Assembly (NCBI GenBank): GCA_031271065.1
Contig: JAISWP010000196.1
Coordinates: 1-10,422 of the forward strand
Direction of reading: 5' to 3'
DNA: 10,422 bases
Source: Synergistaceae bacterium
GTDB lineage: Bacteria > Synergistota > Synergistia > Synergistales > Synergistaceae
This document shows, one piece after another, positions 1 through 6,870 of the stretch. Numbering within the stretch: the first letter of the stretch is position 1; every line of letters begins with the position of its first letter. The notes under the pieces were generated by a model. It was not told the DNA's origin, did not search any database, and saw nothing but the letters and a program-made list of their open reading frames with translations. Position numbers and translations under genes: made by a program.

Positions 1-1
1 C

Positions 2-109
2 CGTTTCGGGCAGAGCGGGACGGAGGAAGAGCTGCGCGGATACTATGGCCTGACGCACAGAGAGATAGTGCGCAGTGTGCTTCAGGTGTGGGCGATACGT
101 AGGAGGTAG
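2..109 (+). CDS. Transketolase-family protein, C-terminal fragment (5' end outside window)
   Basis: Only the last 35 residues are present, read in the frame beginning at base 2 and ending at the TAG at 107-109. The visible pattern RFGQSGTEEELRGYYGLT followed by an REIVRSVLQ helix matches the C-terminal end of transketolase-family proteins (transketolase C-terminal subunit or 1-deoxyxylulose-5-phosphate synthase). In these the conserved tail runs FG-x-SG-x(3)-EL-x(3)-YGLT-x(2)-IV. Such enzymes transfer two-carbon units with thiamine diphosphate in the cytoplasm. The fragment is too short to tell transketolase from Dxs. Its stop lies two bases before the ftsE start, and the ftsE ribosome binding site sits inside its last codons. 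The two genes are therefore probably cotranscribed although functionally unrelated. Confidence 0.62.
   Translation, partial: RFGQSGTEEELRGYYGLTHREIVRSVLQVWAIRRR
101..106 (+). promoter_or_regulatory. Ribosome binding site of ftsE
   Basis: AGGAGG is a perfect Shine-Dalgarno core placed 5 bases before the ATG at 112. It lies within the last codons of the upstream transketolase-like gene, so ftsE is probably translated from the same message. Confidence 0.85.
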
Positions 110-111
110 TT

Positions 112-807
112 ATGGATATTCGCTTTTCCGGGGTCAGCAAGATATTTTATCCCGATATAACAGCTCTCGAGGATGTATATCTGGAAATACCAAAGGGCGA
201 ATTCGTCTATCTTGTGGGGCCGACCGGTTCCGGCAAGACAACGCTTTTGCGGTGCATAACCAGGGAAGTCGCCCCCACGAGGGGGCAGATAACTGTCGGC
301 TCTTTTTCCCTGCGCAAGATAAGCAGGGTTGACCTGTCCATATTCAGAAGGGACATAGGTATAATTTTTCAGGATTTTTGCCTGCTTCCTCACCTCAATG
401 TCTTTGAAAACGTGGCGTTCGTGCTGGAGGTCCTCGGGGCCCCTCCGAGGGAGGTCAAGGAACGCACCGGCGAGATACTGGACCAGGTCAACTTATGGCG
501 CAGGCGCAACCTCTACCCGCCCCAGCTCTCGGGGGGCGAACAGCAGCGTGTCGCGGTGGCCCGCGCCATCGTCAATTCGCCGTCCGTGCTCTTGGCCGAC
601 GAGCCCACCGGCAATCTGGACCTCCACACCGCCGAGGAGATAATGCAGCTCATCATGTCGATAAACGCTCTCGGAACCACTGTGATCATGGCCACTCATA
701 ACCAGTATTTGGTGGACGCTTTCCGGCAGAGGGTGATAGGTATAAGGGCCGGACGCGTCGTCCGCGACGAAAAGAGAGGCAGGTACAGTCTCGATGGGGA
801 GCTTTAA
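112..807 (+). CDS. ftsE: Cell division ATP-binding protein FtsE
   Basis: This 231-residue ABC ATPase is the usual length for FtsE. Visible motifs are Walker A GPTGSGKT at residues 36-43, Q-loop Gln87 in FQD, signature LSGGEQQR at 139-146, Walker B VLLADEP at 159-165, D-loop NLD at 168-170 and switch His196 in ATHNQ. All catalytic elements are intact. Known of the family: FtsE binds the membrane protein FtsX at the division ring, and its ATP cycle controls periplasmic cell-wall hydrolysis rather than transport. The LolD/MacB-type ATPases are similar in sequence. The call to FtsE rests on the FtsX-type gene that overlaps its 3' end by 14 bases and the EnvC-like gene after it. The ATG at 112 has a strong ribosome binding site. 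Confidence 0.95.
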   Translation: MDIRFSGVSKIFYPDITALEDVYLEIPKGEFVYLVGPTGSGKTTLLRCITREVAPTRGQITVGSFSLRKISRVDLSIFRRDIGIIFQDFCLLPHLNVFENVAFVLEVLGAPPREVKERTGEILDQVNLWRRRNLYPPQLSGGEQQRVAVARAIVNSPSVLLADEPTGNLDLHTAEEIMQLIMSINALGTTVIMATHNQYLVDAFRQRVIGIRAGRVVRDEKRGRYSLDGEL

Positions 808-1678
808 ATACGCCTTAAGGGATGGTACCCGCCTGATTCTGAGGCATTGGGGCCTGGCGTTTCTGACAGTTATAACGTCGATGGCGGTTTTTTATCTCAT
901 CGGAGCGTCCGTACTCCTCGTCCTCAATACGCGGCACATAGTGAATGTCCTGGAGGGCGAGCTCTCCATCCAGGCGTATCTCGCTCCCAACGCGGATTAT
1001 GACGCCGCCGCCAGGGCGGTAGCCTCGGTCAATCACGTCACGAGGGTCGTCATCATAACGCAGGATATGGCTCTGGAGCGCCTGAGACAGCGCCTTCCCG
1101 ACCGGGCTGACGTGCTTACGCTTCTCGGGGAAAATCCGCTGCCGTCGAGCCTGGAAGTGTCGATCGACAGGGCCGACAGCGTTGAGTCCGTGGTCAACGC
1201 GCTCGCCGCGATACCTCTCATCAACGACATCGTTTACGCCGGGAATCTTGCGGAGAAACTCTCGAAATTTTCGCGTTTCGCCGGCCAGTTCTCCCTGGCG
1301 ATGCTGTTTGTGGCCGTCACCGCGTCCGCCGTGGTGCTCTTCAACACCATACGCATAGCGGTCTACTCGAAGGAGGAGGAGATAGGCATCATGCTGATGG
1401 TGGGGGCGACGCCCACCTTCGTCGCCATGCCTTTCGTCCTTCAGGGTATAATACTCGGGGGAGTCGGATCCCTTGGGGCGAGCGTGTTTCTGGCTCTGAG
1501 CTATAACGGCATCATAACCCGTCTCAAGGACCTCATACCGTTTCTGCCCCTGCTCGACCGCAGCACCGTCGTATTCGAACTGGGAGTCATACTGGTCGGA
1601 GCCGGGGCGACGGTGAGCCTCATAGCCAGTCTTGTCGCTGTGGAGACGTTTACCAGGAGGGCCATGAAGCCTCTTTGA
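794..1678 (+). CDS. ftsX: Cell division permease-like protein FtsX
   Basis: This 294-residue membrane protein has the FtsX layout. A short cytoplasmic N-terminus is followed by a first membrane segment at about 20-45, an extracytoplasmic domain at about 46-163, and three more segments at about 165-187, 213-238 and 260-286. The family motif NPLPSSLEV appears at 114-122 in the periplasmic domain. The cytoplasmic loop EEEIGIMLMVGAT (194-206) is the typical FtsX coupling region. It lacks the long cytoplasmic N-terminal extension of E. coli FtsX and has the length common outside Proteobacteria. It starts 14 bases inside ftsE, which implies coupled translation and fixed stoichiometry. Inferred role: with FtsE it relays ATP hydrolysis to the coiled-coil M23 protein encoded next. 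Confidence 0.94.
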   Translation: MGSFKYALRDGTRLILRHWGLAFLTVITSMAVFYLIGASVLLVLNTRHIVNVLEGELSIQAYLAPNADYDAAARAVASVNHVTRVVIITQDMALERLRQRLPDRADVLTLLGENPLPSSLEVSIDRADSVESVVNALAAIPLINDIVYAGNLAEKLSKFSRFAGQFSLAMLFVAVTASAVVLFNTIRIAVYSKEEEIGIMLMVGATPTFVAMPFVLQGIILGGVGSLGASVFLALSYNGIITRLKDLIPFLPLLDRSTVVFELGVILVGAGATVSLIASLVAVETFTRRAMKPL

Positions 1679-1692
1679 CATCAGTCGATCGG

Positions 1693-1698
1693 AAGGAG
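1693..1698 (+). promoter_or_regulatory. Ribosome binding site deciding the start of the M23 gene
   Basis: AAGGAG sits 9 bases before the ATG at 1708. It favours that start over the in-frame TTG at 1675 (overlapping the ftsX stop) and over the ATG at 1699, which lies directly against the site. Confidence 0.65.
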
Positions 1699-1707
1699 AT
1701 GCGAAAT

Positions 1708-2910
1708 ATGGCTGCAGGTGTAAGTACAGGAAATTTCAGATTTGCTCGAGCTCTCTTATCGGTGTTCCTCGTGTGTCTTTACGCCGTTTCGTCGGCTTCG
1801 TCCGCCCAGGCGGCCAACTCCGATATCGAAAAGCAGCTGGCCAGCGAGCAGAAGCGGCTTGACACTATGGAGCGCGAGATCAAAAAGAAAAACGAACAGC
1901 TCAAAGACGCCAAGAAAAAAGAAGAGAAGGCGATGAACGACATCACCAAGCTGACGAATCAGCTTGCGGAGGCTGAACAGCGCCTCAACGTCACCGAGCT
2001 CAAGCGCCAGCAGGTATCCAGCAGACTCGCCGAGGCGGCCGCCAGGATACAGGAGGCGGAGCTTCGCATAGAGAGGGCCAAAAAGCTTCTCAAGGAACGG
2101 GTCGTAGCTGTGTACAAATACGGAGGCGCCGCGGAATTCAGCCTCTTTATGTCGGCGAGCGGCACTCAGGACGCTCTTTCTACATCCTACCTGCTGACCA
2201 GGATTGCCGAACAGGATAAAATGCTCATCGACGATCTGATCCTCCAGAGGGAGACTCTGAGCAAGGCCCGGTCCGAACTGGAAAAACAGCGCAAGGACCT
2301 GGACGCCAGAAACAAGGATCTGGAAAATCAGAGGACCTCCATACAGCGCACGTCGAGCGAGCGCAACAAGATGCTTCAGCAGGCCAGAAAGGACAAGGCG
2401 ACGTTCCAGGCCGAACAGGATGAGCTTCTGAAGGCGTCCGGCGAGCTGAAGGCGAAGGTCAACGATCTCCTCGCCCAGAAGAAAAGACAGGCGGGCAATT
2501 CGAAGACCCCGGCCTATTACAAGGGGGGCAAACTGGCGTGGCCCCACCGCGGCAAGATAACGAGCCCATACGGCACCAGGATTCATCCGGTATTCAAGAC
2601 CAAGGCCACCCACACCGGTATAGACATTGACGGCAGCCGGGGAGATCCGGTGCGGGCAGCCGCCGACGGAGAGGTACTCTACACCGGATGGCTGCGCGGA
2701 TACGGGCAGGTAGTCATCATCGATCATGGCGGCGACCTCACGACTGTCTACGCCCATCTCTCCGGCATAGAGACCAACGAAAATTCGAAGGTCAAGACGG
2801 GAGACAGGGTAGGGCGGGTCGGATCCACCGGCGTCGCCACCGGAGACCATCTGCATTTTGAGGTCCGTGTGAACGGAAACACGGTCGACCCGAGGAAGTA
2901 TCTGCCGTAG
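1708..2910 (+). CDS. EnvC-like periplasmic coiled-coil protein with M23 (LytM) peptidase domain
   Basis: From the ATG at 1708 the protein has 400 residues. A signal peptide spans about 1-35, with an AQA-A cleavage site after residue 35. A long charged coiled coil rich in Glu, Lys, Gln and Arg runs from about 37 to 261. It is interrupted near 135-165 by a less charged stretch (VYKYGG, FSLFMSAS) typical of EnvC/PcsB-type proteins. A C-terminal M23 domain occupies about 285-400. The LytM residues are all present: His302 and Asp306 (HTGID), His350 (YAHL), and His381 and His383 (HLHFE). E. coli EnvC lacks these and only activates amidases, so this protein may cut peptide cross-links itself. Its place right after ftsEX supports a role as the FtsEX-controlled septal hydrolase or activator. 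The symbol envC is withheld because the intact site makes the mechanism uncertain. Confidence 0.9.
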   Translation: MAAGVSTGNFRFARALLSVFLVCLYAVSSASSAQAANSDIEKQLASEQKRLDTMEREIKKKNEQLKDAKKKEEKAMNDITKLTNQLAEAEQRLNVTELKRQQVSSRLAEAAARIQEAELRIERAKKLLKERVVAVYKYGGAAEFSLFMSASGTQDALSTSYLLTRIAEQDKMLIDDLILQRETLSKARSELEKQRKDLDARNKDLENQRTSIQRTSSERNKMLQQARKDKATFQAEQDELLKASGELKAKVNDLLAQKKRQAGNSKTPAYYKGGKLAWPHRGKITSPYGTRIHPVFKTKATHTGIDIDGSRGDPVRAAADGEVLYTGWLRGYGQVVIIDHGGDLTTVYAHLSGIETNENSKVKTGDRVGRVGSTGVATGDHLHFEVRVNGNTVDPRKYLP

Positions 2911-2946
2911 GCGGTAAAAATATTTTTTGAAAGCTGATGATGTAAT

Positions 2947-4164
2947 ATGTTCAAGAGGTTCAGAGACGTTCTGCTGGGTATTTTCATAGGCGGTTTCATG
3001 GTCACCGCCATAATAACCGCCGCCGCTTCCGATTTCGGCGGAGAGTGGGCGCGTCTTCTGCCCTTCTCCCAGCATAACCTGATGACCATGCGCCAGGTGC
3101 GGAACAACCTCGAGACGTTTTTTGTGGACGAGGAAAATCTGCCGGACGAGAGGAAACTCTTTTACGGTTCCCTCAAGGGCATGGTAGGAGCCGTGGACGA
3201 TCCGTACACCAGATTCGTCGACCCGGACCAGCTGCGCGAGGAAGGCATGGAGATGGAGGGCGAGTACGGCGGCCTTGGCATGTATATCGGTTCCCGCGAT
3301 GGCAGAATACTGGTCATAAGCCCTATAGAGGGCACACCTGCCGAGAAGGCCGGCGTGCAGCCCCTGGACGAGATAGTGAAGATAGACGAAAAAGTGGTCA
3401 TAGGAATGGATCAGAACGACGTGGTCAAGATGCTGCGCGGCGAGCCGGACACGAGCGTGACCGTGTGGATGCGCAGGGGCGGCGAGGATGATCTGAAGTC
3501 CATGGACATGACCCGGGAGATAATAAACATCAAGACGGTCCGCGCCCAATTGATGGATAAAATCGCGTACATCAAGCTCAACAATTTTCACCAGAAAAGC
3601 GCCGGCGAGCTGAAAGAGGCGATAACCGATCTCTCCGCGCAGGGAGCCGAGGGCATCATACTCGACATGCGGAACAATCCGGGAGGACTGCTCAACATCG
3701 CGGTCGACGTGGCGTCGCTCTTTCTCGACGGAGATCTCGTCGTCAGTCTCCAGGGCAGGGTCAGCCGCTACGACGATTACCTGTACGCCGACATGGACAA
3801 GGCGACTGAACTGCCGCTGGTGGTCCTCATAAACGAGGGAAGCGCCAGCGCGTCCGAGATAGTGGCCGGCGCGGTGCAGGATCACAAACGGGGTCCGCTG
3901 GTGGGAACGAAGAGCTACGGAAAAGGATCCGTGCAGTCTCTCTTTCCTCTGCCGGACAAAGCCGGCATGTACATATCCATAGCGAGATACGCCACCCCGT
4001 CCGGCAATATCATAGATCATAAGGGTCTTGTGCCGGATTACGAGGTGAAGGGGGAGTACACTCAGGTGACATCGGACGACGTACAGCTCAGGAAGGCGCT
4101 CGTAGTGATGGAGGACCTTCTCTCGCCGGAACGCTATGGAGCCGCCGAACTGGTAAATCAGTGA
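2947..4164 (+). CDS. ctpA: Carboxyl-terminal processing protease, CtpA/S41 family
   Basis: This 405-residue protein has an N-terminal membrane anchor or signal segment at about 7-28, then a PDZ domain at about 100-190 containing the GGLGMYIG carboxylate-binding loop, then an S41 protease core. The catalytic dyad is visible: Ser301 in GSASASEI and Lys326 in SYGKGSVQ, with Gln330 four residues on. The Ser-Lys spacing of 25 matches E. coli Prc. The NNPGGLL motif at 243-249 is also typical. Such proteases act outside the cytoplasmic membrane and trim C-termini of envelope proteins; in several bacteria they degrade cell-wall hydrolases or their adaptors. Its position between the M23 gene and a YibQ-like gene makes an envelope or division substrate likely, but none is shown. 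The ATG at 2947 is the first start after an in-frame TGA, and it has no recognisable Shine-Dalgarno sequence. Confidence 0.93.
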   Translation: MFKRFRDVLLGIFIGGFMVTAIITAAASDFGGEWARLLPFSQHNLMTMRQVRNNLETFFVDEENLPDERKLFYGSLKGMVGAVDDPYTRFVDPDQLREEGMEMEGEYGGLGMYIGSRDGRILVISPIEGTPAEKAGVQPLDEIVKIDEKVVIGMDQNDVVKMLRGEPDTSVTVWMRRGGEDDLKSMDMTREIINIKTVRAQLMDKIAYIKLNNFHQKSAGELKEAITDLSAQGAEGIILDMRNNPGGLLNIAVDVASLFLDGDLVVSLQGRVSRYDDYLYADMDKATELPLVVLINEGSASASEIVAGAVQDHKRGPLVGTKSYGKGSVQSLFPLPDKAGMYISIARYATPSGNIIDHKGLVPDYEVKGEYTQVTSDDVQLRKALVVMEDLLSPERYGAAELVNQ

Positions 4165-5060
4165 TTTCAGGTTTTAAGGCGCGCGCCGCCGCGAGGGGCG
4201 CTTACGCTATCGCGTCCGTTTTGGCGGTGCTGCTGTCGGGCATCACGGGGATTTCCGCAGCCGCGATCGGTTTGGCGCTGGAAAGAAGCGCGATCTCGGA
4301 GAAAACGGCGGAGGTCGTTTCAGGCGGCGTAAATTCTGAGGATCATGGTCCCCGCGCTCCGGGGCTCGCCATAGTGATAGACGACTGCGGAGCTGATATG
4401 AGACTGGCCCGTCGGATCGTTTCGCTGGATATTCCCGTGACATGCGCGATAATACCTAATTTGAAATACGCTGAAGATACGGCTGAACTGTTCGAAGAGA
4501 ATGGGATACCATATCTTGTGCACGTTCCGATGCAGGCGTTGTCTGACCCGGACGGAAAATCCGGGGACCGGAGGTATTACTATATCGGCTCCGGCATGTC
4601 AGAGCGAGAGGTAAAAGACGCCCTCGAACCGCTCCTGGATTCGCTGAAGGGCGCGTTCGGGGTCAATAACCACAGGGGGTCGAAGGCCACTTCGGACCCT
4701 GAATTGATGGGATATGTCATGGACGTGCTGGCGGAACGCGATATGTTCTTTCTGGACAGCCGCACTTCACCGCGCAGCGTCGCATACGACGCAGCGGCAA
4801 AACGAGGGCTGGCCTCTGCGGAAAATTCTTTTTTTCTGGATAACGAATCGGACCGGGAGAAGATATCGAGCGCGGCGGCAGGAGCCATAAGGACCGTTCA
4901 AAAAAAAGGGAGCGCGGTTGCGATCTGTCATCTGAGGCCTGAAACCGTGTTTTTTTTAGAAGATTTTTCGAGAGAAGTCTCCCAGGGCAGGCATGAATCG
5001 GGAGTCGATCTCATCACTCTGACCCGGTGGGCGGAGTACGCTAAGGGGGAAACGAGATGA
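4161..5060 (+). CDS. Divergent polysaccharide deacetylase family protein (YibQ-like, PF04748 type)
   Basis: This 299-residue protein has a hydrophobic N-terminal signal or anchor segment at about 14-38 and a linker. A catalytic-fold domain follows from about 67 to the end. Conserved stretches of the divergent deacetylase family are visible: AIVIDDCG (70-77), HVPMQ (121-125), GVNNHRGS (167-174), FFLDSRTS (196-203) and AICHLRPET (254-262). The paired Asp residues and these His residues resemble the metal site of NodB-type deacetylases, but enzymatic activity has not been established for YibQ, so no reaction is assigned. In E. coli yibQ lies beside envC, and here the M23/EnvC-like gene is two genes upstream. 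The GTG start at 4161 overlaps the ctpA stop as GTGA, which suggests coupled translation. The nearest upstream region shows no good ribosome binding site. Confidence 0.88.
   Translation: MISGFKARAAARGAYAIASVLAVLLSGITGISAAAIGLALERSAISEKTAEVVSGGVNSEDHGPRAPGLAIVIDDCGADMRLARRIVSLDIPVTCAIIPNLKYAEDTAELFEENGIPYLVHVPMQALSDPDGKSGDRRYYYIGSGMSEREVKDALEPLLDSLKGAFGVNNHRGSKATSDPELMGYVMDVLAERDMFFLDSRTSPRSVAYDAAAKRGLASAENSFFLDNESDREKISSAAAGAIRTVQKKGSAVAICHLRPETVFFLEDFSREVSQGRHESGVDLITLTRWAEYAKGETR
5043..5050 (+). promoter_or_regulatory. Ribosome binding site of purA
   Basis: AAGGGGGA lies 6 bases before the ATG at 5057, inside the end of the YibQ-like gene. It supports this start, which overlaps the upstream stop as ATGA. 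Confidence 0.7.
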
Positions 5061-6355
5061 AAAACGTGGTTCAGGCGCTGGTTGGCGCGCAATGGGGCGA
5101 TGAGGGCAAAGGGCGGGTGGTGGATGTGCTCGCTAAAGAGGTCGGCGTTGTAGTCCGTTATCAGGGCGGAGCCAACGCCGGACACACCGTCATCGTCGAG
5201 GGGAAAAAGCACGTTTTCCATCTGCTGCCGTCCGGAATGCTGTATCCCGGCCGCGTCTGCGTCATTGGGAACGGCGTCGTTCTGGACCCGGAACAGTTCA
5301 TCAGCGAGGTGAAGGGGCTCGATCCGTCTCCTGAGTCCATAGGGACGAGGCTCGTCGTCAGCGGCAGCGCTCATATCGTAATGCCGTACCACAAAAAACT
5401 GGACGCGCTGTCCGAGAACGCCAGAAAGGACAGTTCCAGCGCAGCCGCCATCGGAACTACTGGCAGGGGTATAGGCCCCTGCTACGTGGATAAATACAAC
5501 CGTATCGGCATCAGGGCGGAGGATATCTCCGATCCGGATCTGCTGGCGGCGAAACTGCGAATGAACGTCGAGGAGAAAAACACGATCCTCGTGAAGCTGT
5601 ACGGGGAAAAACCGCTGGATTTCGACGAGCTCTTCGAGAAAGCCCTCGAGTGGGGGAGATTCATGAAACCGTACATAGGGGACTCCACCATGGAGATAGA
5701 CTCGGCCATCCGTTCCGGAAAGAGGGTCCTTTTCGAGGGGGCGCAGGGCACTCTTCTCGATGTAGACCACGGAACTTATCCGTTCGTGACCAGTTCGAGC
5801 TGCGTCGCCGGAGGCTGCGGCACCGGCGGAACGCTCGGTCCCGGACGTTTCGACAGGGTGATCGGAGTCGCGAAGGCATATTGCACCCGGGTGGGGGAAG
5901 GGCCGTTCCCCACGGAGGACAAGGGTGAAACAGGAAGAAGACTGCGAGATGCGGGCGGCGAGTTCGGGGCGACGACCGGACGCCCTAGAAGGTGCGGCTG
6001 GCTCGACATAGTCGGGCTGAAATATGCGGTCAGGGTGAACGGATTGGATATGACAGCCCTGACGAAACTCGACGTGCTCTCGGGACTGGACGAACTGAAA
6101 GTATGCACCGCCTATGAGATAGGCGGCAGAAGAACCGATAATTTTCCGAATTCCGCCGCGATCCTGGATAGGGCCGAGCCGGTCTACGAGACCTTCAAAC
6201 CCTGGAGCGAGGATATCTCCGCCTGCAGAAATTTCGGTGAGCTCCCGCGAAACGCCCGGGACTACGTCAGATTTATCGAGGAGAGCACCGGGGTGCGGAT
6301 TGGGCTCATAGGAGTCGGCCCGGGCAGGGAAGACACCATATTCGTAGATTTCTGA
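5057..6355 (+). CDS. purA: Adenylosuccinate synthetase
   Basis: This 432-residue cytoplasmic enzyme has the standard length. It joins IMP and aspartate using GTP to make adenylosuccinate, the first committed step from IMP to AMP. The N-terminal GTP-binding loop AQWGDEGKGR spans 11-20, with catalytic Asp15. GGANAGHTV follows at 37-45 with catalytic His43; the 28-residue spacing equals that of Asp13 and His41 in E. coli. Further signatures are GTTGRGIGP (133-141), EGAQGTLLD (227-235), TTGRPRRCGWLD (306-317), TKLDVLSG (336-343) and the C-terminal GVGPGR (419-424). The gene overlaps the YibQ-like gene by 4 bases (ATGA), so a purine gene is embedded in an envelope operon. Nothing suggests loss of function. 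Confidence 0.98.
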   Translation: MKNVVQALVGAQWGDEGKGRVVDVLAKEVGVVVRYQGGANAGHTVIVEGKKHVFHLLPSGMLYPGRVCVIGNGVVLDPEQFISEVKGLDPSPESIGTRLVVSGSAHIVMPYHKKLDALSENARKDSSSAAAIGTTGRGIGPCYVDKYNRIGIRAEDISDPDLLAAKLRMNVEEKNTILVKLYGEKPLDFDELFEKALEWGRFMKPYIGDSTMEIDSAIRSGKRVLFEGAQGTLLDVDHGTYPFVTSSSCVAGGCGTGGTLGPGRFDRVIGVAKAYCTRVGEGPFPTEDKGETGRRLRDAGGEFGATTGRPRRCGWLDIVGLKYAVRVNGLDMTALTKLDVLSGLDELKVCTAYEIGGRRTDNFPNSAAILDRAEPVYETFKPWSEDISACRNFGELPRNARDYVRFIEESTGVRIGLIGVGPGREDTIFVDF

Positions 6356-6374
6356 TCCGGATGCGGTTCGCGCG

Positions 6375-6830
6375 ATGCAAATCGTCGACATCGATTTCTG
6401 TGTCCCGGAGGACTTCAAGCCGCTCACAGCGATTGAGTCGGCCTGTTTTGATATACCCTGGGAGGAACGCCTGATAAAGCGCGATCTGAACGAGCCGGGC
6501 GGTTCTGTGTACCTCAAGGCCGCCGTCAAGGGGATCATCGCCGGTTACGGCGTCCTCGGAAGGGCGGAGGATGCGTCTCATCTCATGAATCTCGCGGTGC
6601 TTCCGGAATACAGACGACGGGGAATAGCCCTGCAGCTCATGGCGGCTTTCGGGGAAATATCCCTCGAGTGGGAGTGCTGGCGCATGTGTCTCGAGGTCCG
6701 TTCCTCCAATGAGGCGGCGCGAAATTTTTACTCTTCGATAGGGTTTGTCTACTCGTCGAGGATGAAAGGCTACTACGCCGACGGAGAGGACGCTCTCATT
6801 CTGACGGCTCGCATACCCTTCCGGCTGTGA
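6375..6830 (+). CDS. rimI: GNAT-family N-acetyltransferase, RimI-like (ribosomal protein alanine N-acetyltransferase)
   Basis: This 151-residue protein has a single GNAT domain of typical RimI length. The N-terminal ESACFDIPW segment (21-29) matches the RimI substrate-loop region. The acetyl-CoA loop is in LPEYRRRGIALQL (76-88). LEVRSSNEAARNFYSSIGF (106-124) contains Glu107 and Tyr119, whose 12-residue spacing equals that of the catalytic Glu103 and Tyr115 of E. coli RimI. The YYADGEDALIL ending is also typical. Known role: acetylation of the N-terminal alanine of ribosomal protein S18, although broader Nα-acetylation is seen in some homologues. No tsaB or tsaD partner, often found beside rimI, is in the window. 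The ATG at 6375 has a poor ribosome binding site and lies 19 bases after purA. Confidence 0.85.
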   Translation: MQIVDIDFCVPEDFKPLTAIESACFDIPWEERLIKRDLNEPGGSVYLKAAVKGIIAGYGVLGRAEDASHLMNLAVLPEYRRRGIALQLMAAFGEISLEWECWRMCLEVRSSNEAARNFYSSIGFVYSSRMKGYYADGEDALILTARIPFRL

Positions 6831-6870
6831 TGCTGTGCGGGCACCGCGTCCAGACCAGCGTCAGGTTAGT

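Noticed and set aside
2905..2928. Possible terminator after the M23 gene (GCC/GGC stem then A/T tract)
   Set aside because: The stem would be only about 3 base pairs, and the following tract is mixed A and T. It does not meet the pattern of an intrinsic terminator.
1756..4020. A 754-codon open frame on the minus strand across the M23 and ctpA genes
   Set aside because: It is antisense to two strongly supported genes. Its translation shows low-complexity His/Arg/Leu-rich sequence with no recognisable domain. It is open because the sense genes rarely use the codons that give stops on the reverse strand.
4928..6538. A 536-codon open frame on the minus strand across purA
   Set aside because: It is antisense to purA, whose motifs are unmistakable. 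The reverse translation has no family signature and crosses gene boundaries.
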